Translations under genes and position numbers: made by a program
The notes under the pieces: model-generated
Databases searched by the model: none
What the model saw: the letters and a program-made list of their open reading frames with translations, nothing else
Told to the model about the DNA's origin: nothing
Shown: piece by piece, positions 1 to 13,625 of the stretch
Position numbering within the stretch: the first letter of the stretch is position 1
Layout: each line of letters starts with the position of its first letter
NCBI GenBank assembly: GCA_003013855.2
Contig: ML058337.1
Coordinates: forward strand, 4,712,001-4,776,000
Source: Liriodendron chinense
Taxonomy: Eukaryota; Streptophyta; Magnoliopsida; Magnoliales; Magnoliaceae
Direction: 5' to 3'
Length of the DNA: 64,000 nucleotides

Positions 1-2039
1 GTTGGATGATTAGTTTATAACATCATCATCATCTAAGCCTTATTATCCCAATTAATTGGGTTCAGCTACATGAATCCTGTTCTACCAGTGGATAATTTTA
101 CACAAAACCCAACTAATTGGACAATTAGTTTACATCCAACTAGAAAATCCAGTCCTCAAGGAAAACGGATGTGGCCCACATGATGAGTGGATCAGCCTAC
201 TTTTCATGGTGGGGCCAATTCTTGAACATGCTGATGCCTTGAAGACCTAGTGCATTGGCATTTCTAAGGTAGGTGGACTGTAATTTACCCATCCAACTAG
301 TTGCATTTGAACATTCCAATTTATCTTTATATACACATAGATGATAATGATCCCACATCGGATAGAGCATATCTGCTGCTTACCAGTGTCCATGATACCG
401 ATAATAGACCCATTGCCAGATTGGCTCTTCGAAAGGAGTCCACAAACAGGATTTGGCTCCAACCCTAGAAAATCCCAACTTCTAGTAGTATGCAGGCGAA
501 GAATATGATTTGGAATGACACGAACAACTCCAGGGAAATCTGTGCACATCGGTTTTCCACATTGTTACAGTATAAACACGGCTAGCCTCTATAGTATTAA
601 AAAAAAAAAATAACTCTACGATCTGCTACACAATGAGGTAACATACAATGCTCAGGCTAAGAGTTTGAACAATTTTCAGTTTCTACAAGCGGAGGCCATG
701 GTTCAGTGATCCACACCATTGGAACATGGACCGTCCACAGTGGGGCCCGCAATATAAATGATTGCAATCACCAGGGGGCCCACTTGTACAAATCGAAAAC
801 CCAAATGGTAATAGACAAGTCTTCCACACTTGCATTGTCTAACACTACTTACATAACAAACAGTTTCGTATATGCACCTGCAATAAGCTTCGCCTGCGCC
901 TCCGTTAGGACAGCAGCAAACCCCGAAAACCCATGCCTGTAGCTATACAGCATTGATGCCGAAGCTGCTTCTCCACTACAGTTAATGAGTTTGAAAAAAA
1001 AAAAAAAAACATGCAAAATGGTTGGTAATCAGATATCAATGGGAAATCTTAAATGTGATAAATACAATCAGAAAATCATCCAAGAAAGGGTTGGAAGTAT
1101 CAAATGACATAGAAAACCTTCCAAGCACATCAGAGAGAATCCCATGATGTGAGTCCTGAATAATCTGTGGCTTGGAGTGGTGCCGCTCTCCCATGTATAC
1201 AATGTGAACCTGAAAAGCATCATATAACCATTTAAGCATGGTTTTTGCACCATGGCCTCTTCAAGTGGTGTGAAATGAATGGATGGTTTTAGATTGATGA
1301 TTGGCCATCCCATGCATCAATTCAAGGCATTGAGGACACTGATAATGTTGCAGTGAAGGTCGGGATGTTACGTTCATCATATGTACATACATACCTATGT
1401 GCATATCAACATACATGAGTACATACATATATGTACATACATGTGTGGAGAATGGTCATATAGTGTTAATGCTACTGTAACATACTGTGGGGTCCACCGT
1501 GATGTGTGCATCAAATACATGCCGCCATAAGGGGGTGTCCTTCAATGTTAGGCCATGAGGCAATCAGAACAATCAGAAACTCAGTTGGGCAACACCACAG
1601 GGAATAGTTGGGAAGGGAAGCTACCCTAGAAAAGAAAAACTTCCAGACTGTTTGTGGGGCCCATTGTGCAGTGTATATGCCATCCAAAGCATTCATCAGA
1701 CCCATCACAATAGGATGAAGGAACAAAAAATCAGACCATTCCCGAACGCACACAAGTGAACCACACAAAGTGAATTTAGAGGTTTTAGGCATGATTTTAC
1801 ATAGTTCCCTCACGTGTGGGCAATATCTGCGTTTGATCAGCTTCAGTTTTTGGCTCAAGGGTGAAATTGAGGCATTGCACGTGATAAATGGAATGGATTC
1901 CATGCATATACTATGGTGGGCCCTACAGAAGGTATGTTAACACTACTATTAAGTCAGAAGCTATGTGGTCATTCTAAGATGTGTTTAGAAATGCTTAACC
2001 TCCCCTCCCCATGTGTATGAAAATGCTATCACCCCAACC
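1..2039. other. intergenic DNA, no gene seen
   Basis: No reading frame here resembles a known protein and no RNA gene was recognised. The stretch has A-runs near 600 and 994, a TACA/TATG-rich simple repeat near 1378-1450, and scattered words of the dispersed GTGGGGCCC family. An exact match to the plant snRNA upstream element (ATCCCACATCG, 350-360) has no TATA box at the required spacing. I see nothing else to annotate. Confidence 0.6.
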
Positions 2040-2270
2040 TTCATGGGCATGTTAGCAATGTCCCCAAAGCTTTTAATTGAAATGTAGCACAGCCAATCAC
2101 GGATCTGCACACTCCATTCAATTGTACCTCTAGGGGCAAACTACAGTGCAAAATCACGCCCATCAGATGGGCATAGCCCTTTGAATGTAGGACAGTTTGT
2201 TACCATCATCCATAAACCATAGGTTGGAAAGCTAGCATCATCAAACCAAATTGCTTCTTTAGGAAATGCC
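2040..2270 (+). repeat. dispersed ~250 bp repeat, copy 1 of 3
   Basis: Shares an ordered series of words with 2281-2590 and 3765-4015: a leading TTAGCAATGTCCC-type word, then CCAATCA, then CTGTCCACT or similar, then GGCAAAC/GGCAAGT, then a distal ATCATCAAACCAAA-like block near GCTAGC. The copies are diverged, so this is an old family. No coding capacity and no clear terminal repeats; possibly an old MITE. Confidence 0.6.
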
Positions 2271-2280
2271 TACCTATTCC

Positions 2281-2590
2281 CCACCTTCATGGGAATGTTA
2301 CCAATGTCCCTGAGATTTTTCAGTGACGCCTGTCATGTCCAATCATGGATCAGATCTGTCCACTCATGCACACTATTGGGGGCAAGTCACAGTGAAAAAC
2401 CTATATTCATTGGTTGATCCTAACCATCTGATCAATACCATGTAAAATGGACGGTCGGGATTGAGTGGAGAAAAAAAATGAGTGAAGTACTCATCATCTT
2501 GAAGCATTATTCAATAGGTTCCACCATCGATTGCTTGTGATTTCTAAGAAGCATTTTGGTTTAAGGATGCTAGCCTTTCGATCCATGACT
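2281..2590 (+). repeat. dispersed ~250 bp repeat, copy 2 of 3
   Basis: Second copy of the family at 2040-2270, directly following it in the same orientation, so the pair looks like an imperfect tandem. It carries ACCAATGTCCCTGAG, CCAATCATGGATCAGA and a terminal GATGCTAGCC word. It includes an internal A-run. Confidence 0.6.
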
Positions 2591-2808
2591 TGTAGAAAAG
2601 GATGGTTGTAACAAAATGGGCCACATTCAAAGGATTAGGGTCACCCCAATGCTAAATTTTTTTAGCCATGTATGCCCAACAGGTACTCGAACCAAGCTCA
2701 ATATGGAACATACTATGGTGTAACTAAATGGGTGTGGGTGTGGCGTTTTTTACCGATAGGCTGGGTGTGGGTGCACCCTTGCCCATACCCGAACCCGGCC
2801 AAACCTCA

Positions 2809-2810
<2 letters not shown>

Positions 2811-2850
<40 letters not shown>
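2811..2850. repeat. (TG)20 microsatellite
   Basis: An uninterrupted TG dinucleotide run of about 40 bases. The apparent reading frame ending in repeated Cys-Val is an artefact of this run. Such runs are usually length-polymorphic. Confidence 0.95.
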
Positions 2851-2852
<2 letters not shown>

Positions 2853-3764
2853 GAATTTGGATGTTTTTGTGTGATTGTCAATTATTTCCTATGGTGTGGC
2901 CCACTTTGATGATAGGATTTTCCTGAGTTCTAAGGCATCCCATCATCATGGCAACAAAGATGGCCCCCACACACAAAGTGACTGAGAAACAAAATTGAAA
3001 AACTTTAAAACTTTGCCAAAGTGTGATGGACTAATCATCAATACCTAAAACTAGTTCATAGAGGTGATATTTATTGGAATGGGTACCGACCTCTTTTTTA
3101 AATTTCAAATCACAAATGGGTACCGAATACCCTAGCAGGTATCCCACACTCTAATAGGGATGGGCATAGGTGCCCTTTTCAAACACAAGTATGGGCATGA
3201 ATACTGGTGCAATACTCATTAGCAAGTGTAAGTATGATACCCTTGAACATGACCCAAACCCAGCCTATTGCCACCCCTACTAACATCCCCAGGCATTATG
3301 TTTCATACATCAGGAATGATCTAATAATATAGCTCACCATATGATAACTAACCATACAGTCGAGCTGTTTGGGGCACACATAATGTTGTGTGTGGCATCC
3401 TCTCATCCACCTGGTGTGCCACCTTGTTCCATGATAATGCCAAAAATCAGCCCAATCCAAAACTCAAGTAGGGCCACACCACAGAGAACAATGAGGATGA
3501 GATGCACACCATAGAAACTTACCAAAAGCTGCATGGAGCCTGCAGTGGTCTATATATGCCTTCCAACCCAATCATCAGGCATGCCCCATAAGATGAACGG
3601 ACTAAGATGGGCCATGAGTTTAGAGGTTTTTTGGCACAATTGTGCATTGTTTCTTGTGGTGTGGCCCACTGGAGTTTTGAATCAGGCTGAATTTTGGCCT
3701 CCTAGCCCAGCTCAGGGAGTCATAGCAGATGCATGATTTGGATGCTACATGCATGTTCCAACCA
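2851..3764. other. intergenic DNA, no gene seen
   Basis: Noncoding. It contains scattered words of the dispersed GTGGCCCACTT family (for example near 2893 and 3660), but no boundary, target duplication or long reading frame could be set. Confidence 0.5.
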
Positions 3765-4015
3765 ACAAAGGAATTTAGCAATGTCCCTAAAGTTTTCTAA
3801 TTGGACATACTGGAACTGCCAATCATCAATCTGAACTGTCCACTTATTCTTAAGCTAGAGGCAAACCATGTGTAAAAAAATAGTCTGATTGGCATGATCC
3901 TAACCCTCTGATTCTTTTTTCCACTTTGTTACAATCCGTACATTTTCCTGACCCATAGATCAAATGGTTAGCATCATCAAACCAAAGCGCTTTTTTGGAA
4001 TCATAACCAATCCAT
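3765..4015 (+). repeat. dispersed ~250 bp repeat, copy 3 of 3
   Basis: Third copy of the 2040-2590 family, about 1.2 kb further on and in the same orientation. Recognised by TTAGCAATGTCCCTAAAG, then CCAATCATCAATCTGAA, GGCAAACCATGTG, and GGTTAGCATCATCAAACC. Confidence 0.6.
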
Positions 4016-5367
4016 GGTGGAATTTAGTGAACAGATGTTTCCACATGATGATCAAACCTACTTTGTTTCTCCGCTCGATCTCGGCCATCCATTTTGCATG
4101 CTATTAGTTGATCAGTGTGCTTTTCGCACCATGGCTTTCCCCTAGTGGTACAAAATTAATGGACCACCCAGATGCTGATCAGCTATGCCATGTGTCATTT
4201 AAAAGCTTGGGGGAAGTTGGTCCCCAAAGTTTGTAATTGACACATGAAAATACTACGTATGTATATTCATTGAAATTCTGAGAGATGCAGGAAATAACAA
4301 ACAAGCAAAGAAGAAAGTTTCCAACTTACATTGCTAGCATGGATTGAAAAGAAAATAGATAGGTGCAGAACAAGAGCAAGAAGAAGATAAGTCCCACCCA
4401 TTACTTCTTTCTGGCTTTCTCTTGTAAATTCCACTCTCAAATATAACTAACGAGAAAAAGGTGGTTGGAGAAAAGAAAAATTACAAGGTACGGATACATC
4501 AGGACATGACTAGTGTCCTTATGCTTGATTCTAACCGTTTATCTGATGGAATCCGTTGTGGATGGAATGGATGATAGAAAAATCTCCAAATTTGGAAGAT
4601 CCTAACCCTTTGATCAAGGTCCTAAAAATGGACGGTGAAGGAAAGTATATTGAACGACTGAGACCTTTTGTATGGATAATTGGGTGTCCAAATCCATGGT
4701 GGTACTCATCATTTGACGGTTCTGATCACCTAACCACCGCCCCACTTCTTTCAATTGGACACATCAAGACCCTATTCAGGCACTGACGCATGAGGAACCC
4801 CCACTTTCTCATGGCTGTGATCTTTTTGGCAGGTAGAGTGCCTAAAACACGGCTTGCTAAAGTGAATTGCACAAAGTCTAATGGGCAGGTAGTCACTGGA
4901 CTACTGAAGTGAAATCGTAGTAATCAATGTAAGACCCATTTCAGTAGGTGGGTCCTCTTTGCCTGTAAAGATGATCCTAACCTCTCATAAATGAACTTGA
5001 AAAATTAATAACATCTATGATTTTGATGTCCGTGGATCGACGGACAAGGATCATTTTTGGAGATTCATACTTTTTCTATGAACATTTCATGGAGGGACCC
5101 ACCTCTTTTTCTCCCTAAAAGGCCATGTGTGGTACTCTTTCATGTTTGGTATGATCATTTTATTGACCATTATATGAGAGGGATGGGAACATTTGTGGAA
5201 ATTCATGTATGAACATGGCCTATCTATGGTGGGATATTCCTGTTCAACGGTGCAGATCATCTATACGCAGTGCCGATCCAGAGAACCAAGCATTCTCTTC
5301 AGTAATTCGCGGACTGCAATATATCACCTCTGCATTTGACTTGGATTTTGGAGGCACGTGAAATTCC
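4016..5367. other. intergenic DNA, no gene seen
   Basis: Open frames are short and unlike any protein I know. No RNA gene, terminal repeat or target duplication was found. Base composition is similar to the flanks. Confidence 0.5.
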
Positions 5368-6457
5368 AGTGCCGGCGCTTCTCATTGGTCCACGTCCGAT
5401 AACTCCAGCTCACAAACTGGCCTGAATTTCTCTCTCCGGGCTACACAGCCAAACTTTCGACGTGTGGAAACTTCTCCAAGGTCCACCATGGCTTTTGTGT
5501 TAGATCCACCCTGTTCATCAAAATTTTAAGATACATTTAAAGCATGAGCCTAAAAATGAGATATATGCATCCAACTCAAGTAGACCACATCGTGGAAAGC
5601 AGTGAGCATTGAACAAACTACCATTAAAACTTTCCTTGGGCCAATTGTGAGGTTTATTTACCATCTACAATGTTCATAAAATCACACAAACTTGGATGAA
5701 GGTAAAACATAAATATCATCTTGATTAGAGCCTTCTGTGGTTCAAAGAAGTTTTCAATGAGTGTTAATTCCTACAGTTTCCTATAGTTTGGTCCATTTGG
5801 GCTATGGATTGCTTTATTTTAAAAATTATTTCTTAGAACGGTATGAAAAAATGTTTGGACAGTATGGATCTAAGGAATAAATCATTACAAGGAGAAGAAA
5901 ACCAACACTGTTGAAATGTGGAGCTTTTGTGGCCTGTCATGATGCATGTATTAGATCCACACCGTCCATCTATTTTTCATATCTTTTAGGGCATGAGACC
6001 AAAACCGAAACAGATCCAAGGTTCAAGTGGGCTACAAAACAGGAAACAGTGGGAATTAGATCCCTATTGTTGAAAACTCCTTGGAGCCATAGATAGCTTT
6101 GATCAAGCCGTTGTTTGTGTTTTTCCTTCATTCATGTTTGAGTGACATTATGAAGAGGTTAGATGGCTAATAAACCTCACAGTGGACCCTAGAAAGGTTT
6201 TAATGTTAGCCATTCAATTCCTACTGTTATGTTGTGGTCTACTTGAGTTTTAGATGTGCCTCATTTTTTTCATGCATTAAAATGATCTGGAAAAATTGAT
6301 AAATGGTGTGGATCTAACACATAAATCATGGTGGGGCCACAAAAGTTCCACACGGTAGAAGTGGGGTTGTGTAATGCACAGTCCATTAGTGAGAGAGAGA
6401 ATCCGCGTGAGCTGGTGTCATTGGCGATGGCGTGGACCAATGAGAAGAGGCGGGACT
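5368..6457. mobile_element. foldback DNA element with long inverted arms
   Basis: Two long imperfect inverted arms meet near 5850-5905. The outer ends pair well: CTTCTCATTGGTCCACG near 5378-5394 is the reverse complement of CGTGGACCAATGAGAAG at 6431-6447. Further in, the GTGTTAGATCCACC region (about 5499) pairs with GGATCTAACAC at about 6312. Flanks TGAAATTCC and GAATGTTCC look like a decayed 9 bp duplication, which would fit a Mutator-like (MULE) foldback element. The arms are made of the dispersed repeat seen across the window. No transposase is present, so it is non-autonomous. MULE assignment is inference; the foldback structure is visible. Confidence 0.65.
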
Positions 6458-7644
6458 GAATGTTCCTATGCTTTCTACACAGACAATCAGCACTCAGAAG
6501 GAGATTACAAATGTGGAGTATCTACAACGATATTGTTGCTTTGAGAATGGAATCGTATACGTGAGGTAGAGCGTAGAGCACCTAAGCTCTGCTGGGCCCA
6601 TCACTTATATATGTGTAATTCACTCCATCCATTAGTTTCTATCCTTGAGTCTACTGTGAGAGCAAAATATTAGCCAGATCCACGACTCAGGTGGGCCACA
6701 CCACATAAAACAATGGAGATGGAATACCAACCGTAGGTTTTCTTGTGAGCCCACCATGATATTTTTCTTTCAACAAACCCGTTAACCAGCTGTAACCTAC
6801 TAGCATAAAGTACAGATACAAAAATCAACCTAAACCAAACTCAGGTGGGCCACACCATGTGAACATATAGGTTTTAGTAGAAATTTTAAATTGTTCCGAC
6901 TCATGTCGATCTAATGGTCTGAGATTTTTTATGTACGGTTAAAATAGCGTTCCTCAGCTGATGGACGAATTGGATTTACATATACAACATTCTGGGCCCA
7001 TAGAGATTGGGTGTTTGACGTGCTACATAAAACAGGTGTGGCAGAGGGTCCACGTCGCATTCGTGAGGCGGTGAGGGTCTCCTCATTCATGATAAGAGAG
7101 GGAGAATAGCTCCAATTTCACCATAGAGAGTACGTGATAGACCGACATGGTGGACGGTCCTAAATGATACATCATCCCACTGAGGTCAAGCATAAATTGA
7201 CTTCAAATAGAACTGTCCAAGTGGCTCGACCAGCTGGGGACACGTCTTCATTTTAAAATTAGATTGATTAAGAATACTAAGCTCTGTTTGTGGACACCTG
7301 TTTACTGAATGTGGACCGTTGACCATTTTTTATTTCAACTGTCCACTGAGCATATGCCAACAGACTACTTAGGGAACCTACACTATATCTCTGAGTAATT
7401 CTGGACATTGGTAGGCTTTTTTTTTTTTTTTTTTTAATAAAATGAAGGGTGTTTTCACAACATGAAAATGTGGTTGTTGTCTAAGGTTGATTTTTCACTG
7501 TAAGAAGCCACTAACGACCTGGATTTTGCCTTGCTCCTTTCTGTAAAAATCTCTCCCCACTTTTTTCCCTCCTCCAAAGATCTCTTCCCCTATTTTTCTT
7601 GGGAACAAAGACACAAATTTCCTATTACTCTTAGAGAAGTGGAT
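6458..7644. other. intergenic DNA with weak repeat words
   Basis: Noncoding. A diverged copy of the dispersed GGTGGGCCACACCA repeat is visible near 6650-6860 and a T-run at about 7417-7434. No gene or RNA recognised. Confidence 0.5.
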
Positions 7645-8596
7645 TGCTTGTGACCATGGGCACAGAGATATGCCTCTGCCCGGGGCTGAGTGGGGCTCAT
7701 AGAGATGTCCATGACAAATCCACCCTGTCCATCTGTTTTATAAGACCACTATAGAATATGGACCTAAAAATTATGCATATCTAACAATCAGGTGATCCCC
7801 ACCAAACGAAACAATGGGAACAGAAGTGTCCACATTGAAACCTGGCTGCCTTCCAGGTGTTGACCATATGTAACACGCCCCGGCCCTCCAATACTTAGGT
7901 ATCGGATGTCCTTGGGCGTTACTAGAATATTTTTCAATTTGTTAGACGATTGCATGAGTGCACGCATGTTTCTGCAACCTAAAAACTCAGAATTTTGAGC
8001 GAAAACCCTAACCTTTGAAATTCGTAGTGAGAACTAATTGTACGTCAAAGAACCAGAATAACTTGGAAGTTTGTTAGCAAACCCTGGTCCTGGAAACTCA
8101 GAACTTGATGGACTCCGCACCCAATCAGACCTCACTGTAGCAATACCGATTGCAAGATGTAGATCATCAGATCCCTTGATCGTTAACCTTAGGATGTTCG
8201 AATAGAAAGAACTCGCGTCAGATCATCGAATCAAATGTTTGATCTGTTCGTTAACCCATGTAGTTCATTCGATTGGCTCCTCGATTCCTACAACGTTCGA
8301 GGTCTTGATAACCCTAGCCCTAGAATCCTAAGTCGATTAGTAGAGTAGGAAGGTAAGACCCAAATTGCTTATAATGGACCCATGTTCAGTCAATCCAACT
8401 GGCAACTTTGTTAGTCTGACTGATCTGTGTAGCTTGAAAACCTGAGAAAACCATGTTCTGTCGGTCCGACCGACATGCCCTGCTAGTCCAACCAACAATC
8501 CCCGAGTTTCAATACTCTTGCGAACCACTGAAGCTCTAGTTGGGCTTCTAAAAGGCCCATTCGCCCATTTTTCTTTCATTTCGGTCCCTTGGGTAG

Positions 8597-8600
<4 letters not shown>

Positions 8601-8641
<41 letters not shown>
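8601..8641. repeat. (GA)20 microsatellite
   Basis: Pure GA run inside the solo LTR, followed by a degraded GA-rich stretch. Reading frames with Arg-Glu repeats here are artefacts. Confidence 0.95.
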
Positions 8642-8644
<3 letters not shown>

Positions 8645-9699
8645 ATGAGAGAGTGAGAGAGACCGAGTGTGAGGGAGAGCAGCCCCACGCACGCGCATGC
8701 ATGCCCTTCATGGACTAGATGCATGCTACCAATGCCTCAATCGAAGCGTGCATGCAAGGTCTCCAGCGTTGTGGGAATCCATAGTCATTGCCTAGCTGCA
8801 TGCTGGAGTTTCTTGGCGGCGTAGCAACACTAGATCATCCCAGCGGGCTCGAATTTGGGGGCCAAGACGCCGAGCTGTCGACTCAAGTAACTAGGTGAGT
8901 AGGACTGCCCGACTAGCTTCTAATTTAGAGTTGATTTGGAGTAATTAGAATTCTGATTTCATGTTGTGACCTTAGGGCTTGGCATTCCTCGAAAACCCCT
9001 AATTTTCGATGGCAGGAGACACCCTTTGGTAGCGAGATCGGGTTGGAGCACTCGAATCTAGGAACCCTAACCGCAATGAGATGAAGATCTATCCCTTAGT
9101 TTTTTCCAGCATCTTAGCTCAATAATTTCTTTTGTATAAGTGTTATGTTGTTGGTTAGAAACTTCATGTGGTTCTTGAATCATGTTCGCAGGTATTATTA
9201 TGGATAATTTCCTAGAATATGATCTCTAGCATGTCAACATTTACTTAATGTGTACATTGTATACCATATCTTTAGTGTGTAGATTGTGTTGTTGATTAGG
9301 AAATTGTTTGCAATTCTCTGACTTGTACTTATCTATGCAATTGGTGTGTAGTCCACTTGTATATAAATTTCTACCCTGTTAGGTCTCATGCCACCTATGT
9401 CAAATTGATAACATGCTTAGAATCATGGATAGGTATAGAGTTGCCCCTTTTGAGCACATGATTATGTGGTATCGGATCGCCATACTACGAATCGCTTGTG
9501 TAGTTAGATTACTGTCATCTAGGAATCTTGTGTGTGGATTGCATTGTTACTTCTATGAGTTGTTGCGGGACATTAGTTGCCACTTTTATGGATTGAATAG
9601 GTGATATCGGCTGGCCGCCTTCATAGACTGCTTATATGGGTGTGATTGTCAATTTTATTAATTGAGGAAATGATACTTTGGATTAGCAACCCTACCTCC

Positions 9700-9862
9700 C
9701 GCTTTGATGAACTTCGTCTTTAATGTTTGTGCCCTCATGACCTGTTTGGGAAAAACCCTTGTTTGTCTTTTTATACCCTACCTCCTGCTTTGATGAACTT
9801 CGTCTTTAATGTTTGTGCCCTCATGACCTGTTTGGGAAAAACCCTTATTTGTCTTTTTATCA
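9700..9862 (+). repeat. short tandem duplication
   Basis: A ~78 bp unit occurs twice in a row (about 9700-9777 and 9778-9862), recognisable by GCTTTGATGAACTTCGTC then GTGCCCTCATGACCTG and GGGAAAAACCCTT. The copies are nearly identical, so the duplication is recent compared with the LTR holding it. Confidence 0.8.
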
Positions 9863-10257
9863 GACTTTCTCGACTTAAGCTATTTTTTCTTTGGGTTAAA
9901 CCCTTTAGTATTGGTTGGGCCGTTAATTGAAAGGATCCATCGTGAATAAGATTGTAATAGATTAGGTTGCTTGTAATTAGAATTAGTAGTGATCGGGCTG
10001 ACACACATCCGAAGCATGTAGGTTTTACCGAATGCTTAACCTCTGTGGGCATACTTTTCTCTGTATTTTATCAAGTAGTTAGCTACTATGGGCGTCGCAT
10101 GCTAGTAGGTGTGCATCACCCAACCTCAAATCGTTAATAGATAAGGTTGCATCTGGATAGGACTAAAGATTATAATAAATGAACTATTTATGATTTGGAT
10201 TGTTAGCTTTTCAAGTTAATAGCAGTTGATGATACGCATTCGAGGCATATAAATGGT

Positions 10258-11056
<799 letters not shown>

Positions 11057-12260
11057 TAAATGATATGGGCTCTGTATGCCAGTTGGATGTGCATTCCTAA
11101 CTTAGATTTGCAGTAAGATAGTTGGCCGTAGCTTATGTAGTTGTTGGTTGATCATAAGCATCCAAGGCATGTGGATTTTACTGAGCGCCTAACTTGTATG
11201 GATGTACTTTCGAGCATTTTACCATATGGCTAGTTTATTATGGGTATCCCTTTTCTATTATGGATTTTACCATGTAACTAGTCAGCATGGACATGCCTTT
11301 CATACTTTACCGGCAAATTAGCTATCAGGGGCCATTGCAGGCCAGCTAGATGCATGCCCTCAACCTTGAGATTAATTCATATATCCTATGCACTAGATAG
11401 GATTCGCCCTATATGATTCATATGCCATGTTGTTTCATTATATTGCACGTAAGAATGATTGGTATGATCAATATGTTGTAAATTACTACTTTAATCACAA
11501 TTACACTTCGCTATTATGCCGTGTGCTAACCTTGGGGGTACTTCTTCACTATGTAGGCCTTTGAGGCTTTCTATTTGACTCATGTAGAAATCTTAGGAGT
11601 AGGGTGAGGCTTTGGGGGCGTAGCTGTGCACCTAATTGAAATCAGAGTGTAGGGAGTTTTTCTTTATTTGTTAGCTTAAGTTTTGTATATTTTGTTACTG
11701 TGATTCTATATCCCCAATTGAGGAATTTAGACTTGATTACATTTTTTAATGTTTACTTTGACATTCTCTAGTTTAGTTATTTATGCCCACCTTGTATTAT
11801 CACTGTGTTGATATGTATATGAATTTGATTTCTAATTGCGAGTTTAGTCACTAAATTGACTACTCAAGCATAGAATAATGTTTGTGTACCATCCAACCTC
11901 GGGATTCGGGCCCTGCTACTCAGGGTGCCCAGGTTTGAGGGCGTGACAGTATACCATCCAAACTGTTCATAAAATTATTACCACTCGAATAAACTATAGG
12001 CGCAAATATCATCCTGATACAAAACTTCTGTCATACCCAGGCGTTCAATCCCCACCTATTTTATGTGGTACGGCCCCCATGAGTTTTGGATCTGCTTTAT
12101 TTTTTTAGATTCCTGCACTATTGTGATATTGCAAAACAGATGGATGGAGTGAATTTATCACAGAAATCTGTGGGCCCCATAAAACCCCGGGCACAAGAGG
12201 GTCTAAAGCACAGGAGGAGCTTGGGAAAGCTCTGTTGAGCGCACTATGATGTCCGTACGA

Positions 12261-13079
12261 CATTCACCACTTTCATCAGCCTCTGCAGCTTACGTTAGCA
12301 GATAAGCTGAAAATCGAGGCAAATTCGAATTGAGCCATACCATCAAAAAAACGAAGGGATTGGATACCATTGACAAGTTCTTGAGAATCACAAAAGTTTT
12401 AGAGTCAGCCTGATAATTATGCGGTTGGATTAACTCCCTAAGGGAGTAACCTTATCAAAGGGTTAGATTTCACCCACAAAAACGAATAAATGGCTTAGAT
12501 TTCACCTACAAAAATTCACAGAAAGCTCCCACAGACTTTCTTTAACTGGTTTGACTTTCCTTTTGGATTTCTCTTCCTTCCTCTCTCCACTAGCGTCATG
12601 GGCCACTTTCCCTGATCAAATAAGTGTTTTTTCTTTCTTTTTTATCTTTTTCTCTTTTTGTTTCTTATCCATCTAAACTGGGACCCGCCATTGTGACAGC
12701 TTAAGTTATATGCCACGTGTACAATGTCCTAGTGCCTGAATATCAACAATCGCACTCCGGAAGAGTGCCAACCCCTTTTCTAAGTAAAAATGTAAGCTGG
12801 GTCTCACAGAAGGAACTCTGCCATTTTGTGAACGTAAAGACCTCAAAATTGCTTACCTTGCAAAAATGAAATGCTTACCTACAGAAGTAAATAAGTTCCT
12901 TTCCTTCCACGAAAAGACCTCTAAATTTGGAAATCATCCAAGTGGGACCATGATTTAGTTGTCCAAGTGAGGCCCATGTGACTTGCCGTGGATAGCTTGC
13001 TAGTTAGGACACGTTTTGTGGATGATTGGAAGTACTCACCAACTAACTGCCACACTCCAACCATGAATGATGCGGACTA
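12261..13079. other. intergenic DNA, no gene seen
   Basis: Noncoding. No terminal repeats, RNA genes or protein similarity recognised. Confidence 0.5.
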
Positions 13080-13470
13080 AAGGTGGGGCCCACCCTGATG
13101 TTTGTGAGAAATTCATCCCTGTCCATCTTTGTTGCCAGCTCATTTTAGGACATGAGACAAAAAAAAATGAGGTGGATTCAAAACTTAAGTGGGCCACACA
13201 AGAGGAAAGAGTGGGGAAAGAAATGCTTACCTGTTGAAACTTTAGTTGAAGTCCACATTAATGCTTATATGCCATCAAACTGTTTATAACATCATTCCAA
13301 GTAGTATGAAAAAAAAAAAAAAAATCTTGATATAAAACTTTTGTAGTCATACGAATGGTTCAATGGTGCTCATTGAATCCCCACCATTTCCTCTCATGGC
13401 TCACTTGAGTTTTAGATCATATCCTAAAATGAGTTGGCAAAATAGATGGACAGGGTGGCAAACCGGATAA
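13080..13470. repeat. foldback-family repeat copy
   Basis: Contains the hallmark order of the family: GGTGGGGCCCACCCTGATG, CCTGTCCATCTTTG, a conserved word about a reported-purine run, then in the second half the inverted matching words (CTCACTTGAGTTTTAGATC, AATAGATGGACAGGGTGG). The two halves are inverted relative to each other, as in 5368-6457. An A-run interrupts it at about 13311. Confidence 0.6.
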
Positions 13471-13625
13471 TGTTACAACCATCATCCATGCAGTGTTATA
13501 ACCACGATACATGTAGTATTGAACCCCGGTTCATCAAGTGTTACAGTTATTATTCGTGAATGTTAGAACAACAATCCATACAACATTACAGCCACCATCA
13601 ATAGTGTTAGAAACATAATCCATGC
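13471..13625. repeat. minisatellite A, ~30 bp units
   Basis: Loose tandem units with the frame GTGTTA-AACCA-GAT/CAT-CCATG repeat about five times. Units are diverged but spacing is near 28-32 bp. It directly abuts the next array. Confidence 0.55.

Noticed and set aside
350..360. snRNA promoter at the left end (ATCCCACATCG)
   Set aside because: No TATA box 24-36 bp downstream and no snRNA-like sequence after it.
2672..2854. Frame ending in repeated Cys-Val
   Set aside because: Product of the TG microsatellite.
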